From the NCBI RefSeq assembly GCF_003173775.1, contig NZ_CP029552.1, positions 4,839,001 through 4,903,000 of the forward strand: a stretch of DNA of 64,000 bases. The letters run 5' to 3'. Made by a program: the position numbers and the translations under genes. Of this stretch, positions 56,768 to 64,000 are shown piece by piece. The notes below the pieces were generated by a model, which made no database searches, was not told where the DNA came from, and saw nothing but the letters and a program-made list of their open reading frames with translations. The stretch is from Methylobacterium sp. 17Sr1-1 (GTDB taxonomy: Bacteria > Pseudomonadota > Alphaproteobacteria > Rhizobiales > Beijerinckiaceae). The stretch's first letter is position 1, and every line of letters starts with the position of its first letter.

Positions 56768-56995
56768 TTACGCGACTGACCACCAGACATTGCCGTCGCT
56801 ACGGTAAAGGTCACGTTTCCCGCAGGTACGAATTGCGTCTCGAAATGGGGCTGCACTTCTTGCCTAGTCGTCCGGTGGCCGGGCTCATCCGTTAATGAAC
56901 CACTACGAATGGCGACGAGGGCGCGCCCTCGTCGGTGCGGGGGCGCGGTTGCCCTGACAGGTAGGCTATCCGCAGGCCGGAAGAGGCGCGGGCTT

Positions 56996-57186
56996 CCCCT
57001 CTCCCCGCGGGCGGGGAGAGGGCTGTGTTCCCGTTCAGGGAACGCGGCAAGCGGAGGCGACGGCCGGAGCGAGGGTGAGGGGGTCTCGACGATGAGGCTC
57101 CTCCGGAAGCACCCCCTCACCCCCGCCCTTCGGGCTTCCTGAGCCCCTTCGGAGCTCAGGCCTCTCCCCGCCCGCGGGGAGAGGAG
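56996..57186. repeat. ~190-bp inverted-repeat element in the ccrM-rlpA gap
   Basis: Begins CCCCTCTCCCCGCGGGCGGG and ends with the complement GCCCGCGGGGAGAGGAG; an inner hairpin GAGCCCCTTCGGAGCTC lies near 57140. It occupies part of a 771-bp gene-free stretch (56756-57526). The remainder holds AT-richer sequence from 57330 on, presumably the promoter of the RlpA-type gene. Confidence 0.75.
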
Positions 57187-57526
57187 AAAGCCCGTGCTCT
57201 TCATTCCCTCGAAAAGCCCTGCCGCTCGCGAGGAGAGGACTCACGCCTCGCCCACCCACGACGCAACCCTGCCATTCGCCCCGGAACCGCAGGCCCGCCG
57301 CGCATCCCGCGCTTCTTCCGAATTCTGAAAACCCGAGTGCAGCGGCCGACCGCCACAAGTCGCCAATAAGATGTCGTGCCGTTTCGCGACTTGAAAAGTC
57401 AAACCTTAACGGATCGCAAGATATCGGCCGACAATACGGCACCAATTGCCACAAATCGGGCGGTCATATTTTCGTCCTGTTTGGTCTCGATTGGCTGTGC
57501 CGTCAGCAACTGCCAAGGACAGTGGA

Positions 57527-57910
57527 ATGAACAGCGCCCAGCCTGCGCGTCGGTCGAACGCGGCCCGCATCGTGGCTCTCGCGGGGGGTGTCGCCCTCGC
57601 CGGATGGGGGAGCCTCGCCGCCTCGTCGACTGCGCAGGCCCAGAGCGGCAAGGCCTCCTGGTACGCCTCCGGCCATCGCACCGCCAGCGGCGAGCGATTC
57701 AACCCCAACGGCCTCACGGCGGCGCACCGCAGCCTGCCCTTCGGCACGCGGGTGCGGGTGACCAACGAGTCCAACGGCCGCTCGGTGGTGGTGCGGATCA
57801 ACGATCGCGGGCCGTTCGCCCATGGCCGCATCATCGATCTCGCCCGCGGGGCGGGCCGGGCGATCGGCATGAGCGGCGTCGCCCGCGTCGCGGTCGCGGT
57901 GGTCGACTGA
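57527..57910 (+). CDS. RlpA-like septal ring lytic transglycosylase family protein
   Basis: A 127-aa exported protein: signal peptide (about 1-38, ending STAQAQ) and a double-psi beta-barrel domain, [20 protein letters not shown] to [15 protein letters not shown]. The catalytic Asp of the RlpA/MltA fold is in [12 protein letters not shown]. No SPOR domain, so this is a short DPBB-only member; activity on naked glycan strands is possible but not proved. Start ATG 57527 follows AAGGACAG. Confidence 0.87.
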   Translation: MNSAQPARRSNAARIVALAGGVALAGWGSLAASSTAQAQSGKASWYASGHRTASGERFNPNGLTAAHRSLPFGTRVRVTNESNGRSVVVRINDRGPFAHGRIIDLARGAGRAIGMSGVARVAVAVVD

Positions 57911-57919
57911 TCCGGGACC

Positions 57920-58023
57920 TAAGCAGACTTGCGTCGGCAGGCCAACGCTTCGTCCGCTTAGGCTCTTGTTTTGTCGCAGATTTTCATCGCAAAACCGGCA
58001 ACCGCTTTTGCGAAATCTGCTTA
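57920..58023 (-). repeat. ~104-bp two-hairpin element, family B copy 2
   Basis: Minus strand TAAGCAGATTTCGCAAAAG, core CCGGTTTTGCG, CGACAAAACAAG, hairpin GCGTTGGCC...GACGC, end CAAGTCTGCTTA. Starts 10 bp after the RlpA-like stop. Confidence 0.9.
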
Positions 58024-58095
58024 GTCCGACCCGGCGGCGTTGCCGTTGGGCTAAGCCTCCCCACATCAGGCTCATCGTGCGAGCGGAGCGTGATG

Positions 58096-58410
58096 ATGGC
58101 AAAGCCCCTGGTTGTCGTGATTCCCCATCAGCTCGGCCGGGCCGAGGCCCGCCGCCGGCTGGAGAACGGGATCGGCCAGGCCAAGGAGATGCTGCAGAAG
58201 GCGGGTCTCAGCATGGCCGACGCGACCTGGAGCGGCGACCGGCTCTCGTTCCTGGTGGCCGCCATGAACCAGCGGGTCGACGGCGACATCGACGTCGATG
58301 AGGATTCGGTGCGGGTCGAGGTGCGGATGCCGCTGCTCCTGTCGCTCTTCGCCCACAAGGTGCAGCAGATCGTCAGCCAGAACGGCGCCAAGCTCCTGAC
58401 CAAGCAGTAG
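58096..58410 (+). CDS. Polyhydroxyalkanoic acid system family protein
   Basis: A 104-aa protein matching the small PHA-granule-region family: KPLVVVIPHQLGRAEARRRL, WSGDRLSFLVAAMNQRVDG, and VRMPLLLSLFAHKVQQIV. Members lie near PHA synthesis genes in some bacteria and may bind granules, but no PHA gene is adjacent here. ATG 58096 has GGAG 7 nt upstream; ATG 58093 is also possible. Confidence 0.85.
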   Translation: MAKPLVVVIPHQLGRAEARRRLENGIGQAKEMLQKAGLSMADATWSGDRLSFLVAAMNQRVDGDIDVDEDSVRVEVRMPLLLSLFAHKVQQIVSQNGAKLLTKQ

Positions 58411-58472
58411 CCGACGTTGCGGAACCGGGGCCCGGCGCCCCGGTTTGGACACGGCAGAGAGAGGAGCGCTCG

Positions 58473-58694
58473 ATGTCGAATCCCGGCCCGATCCCGGACC
58501 AGCCCTACGATCCCGTGCCCCCGACCCCAAGTCCTGGGAATCCTGGCCCGGACGCGCCGAATCCCGGCGGGCCCGAGCTGCCGAGCGAGGCCCCGGGCGA
58601 CCGCCCGGTCGAGATCCCGGTGAACGATCCCGGCAACTCGCCGGCGATCACCCCCGACCCGTCCCCGGCCGGGCCCGCCAACCCGACGATGTGA
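58473..58694 (+). CDS. Proline-rich disordered small protein
   Basis: A 73-aa protein composed almost wholly of Pro, Gly, Asn, Asp, Glu and Ser (MSNPGPIPDQPYDPVPPTPS; PGNSPAITPDPSPAGPANPT), with no signal peptide and no hydrophobic stretch. A strong ribosome site (GAGAGAGGAG) 7 nt before the ATG makes it a believable gene. Function unknown. Confidence 0.6.
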   Translation: MSNPGPIPDQPYDPVPPTPSPGNPGPDAPNPGGPELPSEAPGDRPVEIPVNDPGNSPAITPDPSPAGPANPTM

Positions 58695-58700
58695 GGTGCC

Positions 58701-60533
58701 TTACCGCCCGGCGGCGTAGCCCTGCATGCCGCGCGGGTTGGCCGCCGCCCGCAGGCGGCGGCCGTCGCGGCTCGCCGCCGTGAGCCGCCCCTCCGACCAG
58801 TCGGACCCGACCTCGACGACGTGGCCGCGCCGGCGCAGCTCCGCGATCGTCCCGGGGCTGATCCGGTTCTCCACCACCACGACGCCCGGCCGGGCAGTGC
58901 GCGGCCAGAACGAGGACGGGAAGTGCTCGGTGTGCCAGGCCGGCGCGTCGATCGCCGCCTGCAGGTTCATGCCGGCATGGACGTGACGCAGGAAGAATTG
59001 CGGGATCCACTGGTCCTGCTGGTCGCCCCCCGGCGAGCCCCAGGCGAGGTAGGGCGCGCCGTCGCGCAGGGCCATCGTCGGCGAGAGGGTCGAGCGCGGC
59101 CGCTTGCCCGGGGCGAGCGCCGCCGGATGGCTCTCGTCGAGCACGAACATCTGCGCCCGCGTGCCGAGGCAGAAGCCGAGCGCCGGGATCACCGGCGAGG
59201 ATTGCAGCCAGCCGCCCGACGGCGTGGCGGCGATCATGTTGCCGTGCCGGTCGATGATGTCGAAATGGACCGTGTCGCCCCGCACCACGCCTGAGCGGGC
59301 ATCGTCCGGCGGGACGGTCGCCTCGATCTTGCCCACCGTCGGCTCACCGGCGCCGGAACTGCCGACCGCCGTGCGGGCGCCGCTGCTCACCCGGGCGTCG
59401 AGGGCCTTGCCGAAGCCCGGGATCGTGCCGGGCCGTTGCTCCAGCGAGGCGGTCTCCGTGACGAGCCCGCGCCGCTCGGCGTTGTAGGCATCCGACAGCA
59501 GGGTCTGCACCGGCACGTCGACGAAGGCGGGATCGCCGTAGAACGTGTCCCGGTCGGCGAAGGCGAGCTTGGCGCACTCGACCTGAAGGTGGATGAAGTC
59601 GGGTCCCGCCGGGTCGAGGCGGTCGAGGTCGAAACCCTTGAGGAGGGCCAGCTGCTGCAGGGTGGCGAGCCCTTGCGTCCACGGTCCGGCCTTCAGCACG
59701 GTGTAGCGGCCGTACTCGTAGCCGATCGGCGCCTCGACGCTCGCCTGCCAGGCCGCCATGTCGGCCCCGGTGAGGAGGCCGCGGTGGGGTGTCCCCGTCA
59801 CGTCCATCACCGGCTCACCGCGGCAGAAGGCGTCGATCGCCTCGGCGACGAAGCCCTGCGACCAGATCCGCCGGGCGCGCTCGATCTCCTGCTCGCGCGA
59901 GCCGCCGGCGGCCTCGCGCACGATCCGGGCATAGGTCTCGGCGAGGACCGGATTGGTGAACAGCGTGCCGGGCGCGGGCACGCCGCCGCCGCCGAGATAG
60001 GTTGCCGCCGAGCTCGGCCAGTGCTCGCGAAACAACCCCTCGACGGTGGCGATGGTGGCCGAGACCCGCTCGACCAGCGGGAAGCCGTCCCGGGCATACC
60101 CGATCGCCGCCTCCAGCACGTCGGCGAGGCGCCAGGTGCCGTGGTCGCGCAGGATCAGCATGTAGGCGTCGAAGGTGCCCGGCACGCACGGCGCGAGCAG
60201 CCCGGTGCCCGGTACGAGGTCGAGGCCGAGATCGTCGCGCAGGTGCGCGATGGTGGCGGCCTGCGGCGCCGGGCCCTGCCCGCACACCACCTGGGGGTGC
60301 CCGACCCGGACGTCGTGCAGGATCACCGGCACGTCGCCGCCCGGCCCGTTGAGGTGTGGCTCGACCACCTGGAGCACGAAGGCAGTGGCGACTCCCGCAT
60401 CGAAGGCGTTGCCGCCCCGCTCCAGCACGCCCATGCCGACCGCGGTGGCGATCCAGTGCGTCGAGGCCACGACCCCGAAGGTGCCGTCGATCTCGGGGCG
60501 GGTGGTGAAGGAATCGGGGGTGACGAAGCTCAT
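58701..60533 (-). CDS. Gamma-glutamyltransferase family protein
   Basis: A 610-aa Ntn-hydrolase. The autoprocessing Thr lies in RGDTVHFDIIDRHGNMIAAT (near residue 420), producing a large and small subunit; the oxyanion-hole SGGW and PRSTLSPTMALRDG follow. No signal peptide is seen, so it is a cytoplasmic relative, such as an acylase or a gamma-glutamyl hydrolase of a small substrate, rather than periplasmic GGT. Start ATG 60533 has GGAGAGGA. Confidence 0.87.
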   Translation of the reverse strand: MSFVTPDSFTTRPEIDGTFGVVASTHWIATAVGMGVLERGGNAFDAGVATAFVLQVVEPHLNGPGGDVPVILHDVRVGHPQVVCGQGPAPQAATIAHLRDDLGLDLVPGTGLLAPCVPGTFDAYMLILRDHGTWRLADVLEAAIGYARDGFPLVERVSATIATVEGLFREHWPSSAATYLGGGGVPAPGTLFTNPVLAETYARIVREAAGGSREQEIERARRIWSQGFVAEAIDAFCRGEPVMDVTGTPHRGLLTGADMAAWQASVEAPIGYEYGRYTVLKAGPWTQGLATLQQLALLKGFDLDRLDPAGPDFIHLQVECAKLAFADRDTFYGDPAFVDVPVQTLLSDAYNAERRGLVTETASLEQRPGTIPGFGKALDARVSSGARTAVGSSGAGEPTVGKIEATVPPDDARSGVVRGDTVHFDIIDRHGNMIAATPSGGWLQSSPVIPALGFCLGTRAQMFVLDESHPAALAPGKRPRSTLSPTMALRDGAPYLAWGSPGGDQQDQWIPQFFLRHVHAGMNLQAAIDAPAWHTEHFPSSFWPRTARPGVVVVENRISPGTIAELRRRGHVVEVGSDWSEGRLTAASRDGRRLRAAANPRGMQGYAAGR

Positions 60534-60688
60534 CGGCTATCCTCTCCTCGGTGGTCGCGGTTGCGGCGCGCTCTGTCACTCGCACCTTAGGAGCCCGGAC
60601 CGGTTCGGGGCAGCCCCGCTACAAGCACCCCCTGCGCATCCCGGCGCAGGGCTCGCCTTTCCAAAGAGCCTGCCGTAATCCCCCGGCC

Positions 60689-62509
60689 ATGGCCGCTCCT
60701 CCGCTCCTCACCCTCCAGGGCATCGCGCTCACCTTCGGCGGCACGCCGCTGCTCGCCGGGGCCGACCTCTCGCTCAGCCCCGGCGACCGCACCTGCCTCG
60801 TCGGCCGCAACGGCTCGGGCAAGTCGACCTTGCTCAAGGTCGCCGCCGGCTTGATCGAGCCCGACAAGGGCCTGCGCTTCGTCCAGCCCGGCACGACCGT
60901 CCGCTACCTCGCGCAGGAGCCGGATTTTTCCGGGCACGCCACCACCCTGTCCTTCGTCGAGGCGGGAATGGGGCCGGGCGACGAGCTCTACCGGGCGCGC
61001 TACCTGCTCGAGAGCTTAGGGATGACCGGCGAGGAGGATCCGAGCCGGCTGTCGGGGGGCGAATCGCGCCGCGCGGCGCTCGCCCAGGCGCTGGCGCCCG
61101 AGCCCGACATCCTGCTCCTCGACGAGCCGACCAACCACCTCGACCTGCCGGCGATCGAGTGGCTGGAGGCCGAGCTGAAGGGCAGCCGCTCGGCGCTCGT
61201 CCTCATCAGCCACGACCGGCGCTTCCTCGAATCCCTGTCGCGGGCCACGGTCTGGCTCGACCGCGGTACGACGCGGCGGCTCGACCAGGGGTTCTCCGCC
61301 TTCGAGGCCTGGCGCGACCAGGTGTTCGAGGAGGAGGAGCGCGACCGCCACAAGCTCGACCGCAAGATCGCCGCGGAGGAGGACTGGCTGCGCTACGGCG
61401 TGACGGCGCGGCGCAAGCGCAACGTCAAGCGGCTCGCCGGCCTGCACGAGCTGCGCCGCAAGGCCCGCGAGCATCGCGGCCCGGTCGGTGCCGCGACCCT
61501 GACGGTGAGCGAGACCGAGGCCTCCGGCGCCCTGGTGGTCGAGGCGCGCGACGTCTCCAAGTCGTACGGCGACCGCGCCATCGTCCGCGACCTGAGCTTG
61601 CGCATCGCGAAGGCCGACCGGCTCGGCATCGTCGGCGCCAACGGCACCGGCAAGACGACGCTCGTCAACCTGCTCACCGGCCGCCTCGAACCCGATTCCG
61701 GCGTGGTGAAGGTCGGCGCCAACGTCACCCTCAACCTCCTCGACCAACGCCGCAGCGCCCTCGATCCCGAGCGCACCGTCGCGGACGTGCTGACCGGGGG
61801 CGGCAGCGACAGCGTCCAGGTCGGCGGCCAGAGCCGGCACGTCGTCGGCTACATGAAGGACTTCCTGTTCTCGCCCGAGCAGGCGCGCACGCCGGTCCGC
61901 GTGCTCTCGGGCGGCGAGCGCAACCGCCTGCTCCTGGCACGGGCGCTGGCCGAGGCCGGCAACCTCCTCGTCCTCGACGAGCCGACCAACGACCTCGACC
62001 TCGAGACCCTGGACCTGCTCCAGGAGATGCTCGGCGAGTATGCCGGCACCCTGATCCTGGTCAGCCACGACCGCGACTTCCTCGACCGGGTGGTCGACAC
62101 GGTGCTGGTCTCGGAAGGGGAGGGGCGCTGGGTCGCCTATGCGGGCGGCTATTCCGACATGGTCGCCCAGCGCGGCGTCGGGGTGCAGGCGCGCGGGGTC
62201 GTGGCCCCGAAGGGCGCGAAGGACGTCGCCAGGGAGGCCCCGAAGGCCACGGCGTCCCGCCCGTCGGCGAAGAAGCGCCTGGGCTTCAACGAGCAGCACG
62301 AGCTCAAGACCCTGCCGTCCCGGATCGCGGCGCTGGAGGGCAACCGGGCGAAGCTCCGCGCGGCCCTCGATGACCCGACCCTCTACGCCCGCGACCCCGC
62401 CCGCTTCGAGGCGATCTCCCGCACCCTGGCGACGACCGAGGCCGACCTCGCCGGCGCCGAGGAGCGCTGGCTCGAGCTCGAGATGATGCGCGAGGAGCTG
62501 GAGGGCTGA
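60689..62509 (+). CDS. uup: ABC-F ATPase Uup
   Basis: Soluble twin-ATPase of 606 aa that acts on ribosomes or replication intermediates, not a transporter. Two Walker A motifs (GRNGSGKST, 39-47; GANGTGKTT, about 316-324), signatures LSGGESRRAALAQAL and LSGGERNRLLLARAL, Walker B LLLDEPTNHLDL and LVLDEPTNDLDL, linker between, and a C-terminal coiled coil (NEQHELKTLPSRIAALEGNR) typical of Uup. Start ATG 60689. Confidence 0.94.
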   Translation: MAAPPLLTLQGIALTFGGTPLLAGADLSLSPGDRTCLVGRNGSGKSTLLKVAAGLIEPDKGLRFVQPGTTVRYLAQEPDFSGHATTLSFVEAGMGPGDELYRARYLLESLGMTGEEDPSRLSGGESRRAALAQALAPEPDILLLDEPTNHLDLPAIEWLEAELKGSRSALVLISHDRRFLESLSRATVWLDRGTTRRLDQGFSAFEAWRDQVFEEEERDRHKLDRKIAAEEDWLRYGVTARRKRNVKRLAGLHELRRKAREHRGPVGAATLTVSETEASGALVVEARDVSKSYGDRAIVRDLSLRIAKADRLGIVGANGTGKTTLVNLLTGRLEPDSGVVKVGANVTLNLLDQRRSALDPERTVADVLTGGGSDSVQVGGQSRHVVGYMKDFLFSPEQARTPVRVLSGGERNRLLLARALAEAGNLLVLDEPTNDLDLETLDLLQEMLGEYAGTLILVSHDRDFLDRVVDTVLVSEGEGRWVAYAGGYSDMVAQRGVGVQARGVVAPKGAKDVAREAPKATASRPSAKKRLGFNEQHELKTLPSRIAALEGNRAKLRAALDDPTLYARDPARFEAISRTLATTEADLAGAEERWLELEMMREELEG

Positions 62510-62893
62510 TTCCCCGGCGCGAGCCGGAGGTGATCCGGGTCGCGGCCGCCGGGGCCGAGTCCGGGCCAAGAGACGACAGGACGGCGCGCGAAATCTTCGA
62601 GGCTCGCGCGCGAGGGGCCGGATTTAGCTGACCCGCGCAAGCTTTCGTGGCGTCCGTGCAACATTAAGGCCGAAAGCCGGTGACTTGGCCGTCCCGGACG
62701 CTGATCCCGGTTGATCGCTGTTAGCGCCTAGCACATGGTGCCTCTGCACCGGGGACAACCCCGGCGCGGCCCGGAAGACATCCCCAGAGGGGAGCGCCGG
62801 GCGCAAGGGGATAAGAGTGGCGTGGTTCGGCTCCCGTAGGATCGTCGAGACACAGTCGTTCACCCCCAGGGTCTCGAAACTTTGGAGGTCTCG
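62510..62893. other. Gene-free stretch upstream of the porin gene
   Basis: No open frame with support. The last 15 bases carry the ribosome site TTTGGAGG for the porin. The CCGGGGACAACCCCGG hairpin near 62748 and a GCGC-rich block near 62580 are the only structured parts noticed; one may terminate uup. Confidence 0.5.
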
Positions 62894-64000
62894 ATGAAGC
62901 TCGTGAAGAGCCTTCTGCTGGGTTCGGCTGCCGGCCTGACCGTTGTCGCAGGGGCGCAGGCTGCCGATCTGCCGATCAAGAAGGCAGCGCCTGTCGAATT
63001 CGTTCGTGTCTGCTCGGCCTACGGCGCCGGCTTCTTCTTCGTTCCCGGTACCGATACCTGCCTGCGCGTCTCCGGTCGTGCGCGCTTCGAGGCCGGCTAC
63101 TCGCAGGGCTATCAGCGCGGCAGCAACAACGGCGACCTGATGGGTTACCGCGGCCTCGGCCGCCTCAACCTCGACGCCCGCACGCAGACCGCCTACGGCA
63201 CGCTCCGCGCCTTCGTGCGCTTCGAGCTCGCCTCGCGGACCGGCGCCTACCTGAATTCGGGCACGCAGCAGCGCATCGCCAACGCCTTCCCGGCGCTCGG
63301 CGTCGACACGTTCGGCCGCGCCCAGCAATACGTGAACGTCGACAAGGCCTTCATCCAGTTCGCCGGCCTCACCGCCGGTCGCGCGGCCTCGTTCTACGAC
63401 TTCTACGCCCACGACTTCGAGATCATCGGCACCTCGCTGGGCTCGGACGTCTCCTCGACCAACCTGCTCGCCTACACCGCCACCTTCGGCGACGGCTTCT
63501 CGGCCACGATCTCGATCGAAGATCCGACGTTCCGCAAGAACCCGCTGTTCGGCACCGCCACCGCCGGCAACGCGGCGAGCCAGTTCGCGGTCTTCACCGC
63601 CGCGGCTGCCAACCTGAGCCCGGTCGTCGCCACCAACGCGGCCGGCGTGCCGATCGGCGAGGCGTTCTACGACCTGCGCCAGACCAACCGCATGCCCGAC
63701 TTCGTCGGCGTGCTGCGCTACGACGCCGCCTGGGGCTCGGCCCAGCTCTCGGCCGCCGTGCACGAGCTGAACGCCCAGAACGCCTCGACCGTCCTGACCT
63801 TCGGCGGCGCCGCGATCGCCCCCGGCACGGTCGTGACGCCCCGCGTCAACACCGAGTACGGCTGGGCCATCCAGGGCGGCCTGAAGTTCAACCTGCCGTT
63901 CATCGCCGCCGGCGACGCTCTGTACCTCCAGGGTTCGTACGGCGAGGGTGCGCAGATCTACACCGGCTACTCCCAGTACATCGGCACCTACACCGCCAGC
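62894..64000 (+). CDS. Outer-membrane porin (porin_2 family), cut by window end
   Basis: First 369 residues of a trimeric beta-barrel general porin like Brucella Omp2b. Signal peptide MKLVKSLLLGSAAGLTVVAG (cleaved before ADLPIKKAAP), then the conserved opening VEFVRVCSAYGAGFFFVPGT and C-x-R pattern TCLRVSGRARFEAGY, alternating strands, LMGYRGLGRLNLDARTQTAY and SFYDFYAHDFEIIGTSLGS. The C-terminus lies beyond 64000. Start ATG 62894 follows GGAGGTC. Confidence 0.95.
   Translation, partial: MKLVKSLLLGSAAGLTVVAGAQAADLPIKKAAPVEFVRVCSAYGAGFFFVPGTDTCLRVSGRARFEAGYSQGYQRGSNNGDLMGYRGLGRLNLDARTQTAYGTLRAFVRFELASRTGAYLNSGTQQRIANAFPALGVDTFGRAQQYVNVDKAFIQFAGLTAGRAASFYDFYAHDFEIIGTSLGSDVSSTNLLAYTATFGDGFSATISIEDPTFRKNPLFGTATAGNAASQFAVFTAAAANLSPVVATNAAGVPIGEAFYDLRQTNRMPDFVGVLRYDAAWGSAQLSAAVHELNAQNASTVLTFGGAAIAPGTVVTPRVNTEYGWAIQGGLKFNLPFIAAGDALYLQGSYGEGAQIYTGYSQYIGTYTAS

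Overview
The window is a chromosomal segment of a high-GC alphaproteobacterium, most likely a Methylobacterium or close Hyphomicrobiales relative. Evidence: alphaproteobacterial neighbourhoods (rluD-rpoH, gltX beside gltA, smc-dsbA-DUF721-mutY, an F0-only ATP synthase operon with two b-type subunits, ccrM, ldtR near hemB), very high GC third positions, and a porin_2-type outer membrane porin. This is reading by eye; no database search was run.

Layout. 0-10 kb: PLP aminotransferase, small membrane protein, IlvD/Edd sugar-acid dehydratase, methyl-accepting chemotaxis protein, ICL/PEPM-family lyase, tandem-GNAT protein, SDR dehydrogenase and D-erythronate dehydrogenase (denD). 10-16 kb: gltA, gltX, comEC. 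16-22 kb: a four-carbon acid-sugar (tetronate) catabolic cluster, ltnD-otnI-otnK divergent from a LacI-type regulator plus otnC, with a 16-bp operator-like palindrome between the arms; denD, 6 kb away, would feed the same kinase. 22-34 kb: tRNA-Glu, rluD, rpoH, AEC transporter, a decayed chemoreceptor tail, purA, a D-amino-acid aminotransferase-like gene, a DHDPS-family gene, an HTH gene with a damaged 5' end, purB. 34-45 kb: GDSL autotransporter, bpt, RDD protein, an AT-rich island, threonine ammonia-lyase, hemB, 3-hydroxyisobutyryl-CoA hydrolase, ldtR. 45-53 kb: F0 ATP synthase genes, smc, DsbA, DUF721. 53-64 kb: mutY, ccrM, an RlpA-type protein, a PHA-system protein, gamma-glutamyltransferase family, uup, and a porin cut by the window end.

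The most unusual part is about 38085-39224: roughly 1.1 kb of AT-rich DNA (hand counts of 18-22% G+C in some 60-bp lines) between GC-rich housekeeping genes. It carries two unrecognised membrane-protein genes joined by a 4-nt ATGA overlap, behind an AT-rich promoter-like region. It is the best candidate here for an undescribed, horizontally acquired module.

The window is rich in intergenic palindromic elements: two ~100-bp families with the same two-hairpin plan and a shared core (1275, 24705, 29675; 34375, 57920), a ~150-bp family built on a GGATTCCGGGCTCCGC-like arm (18570, 21618, 44541), and several CCCCTCTCCC hairpins. At three of the ~100-bp copies the element tip supplies the stop codon of the neighbouring gene.
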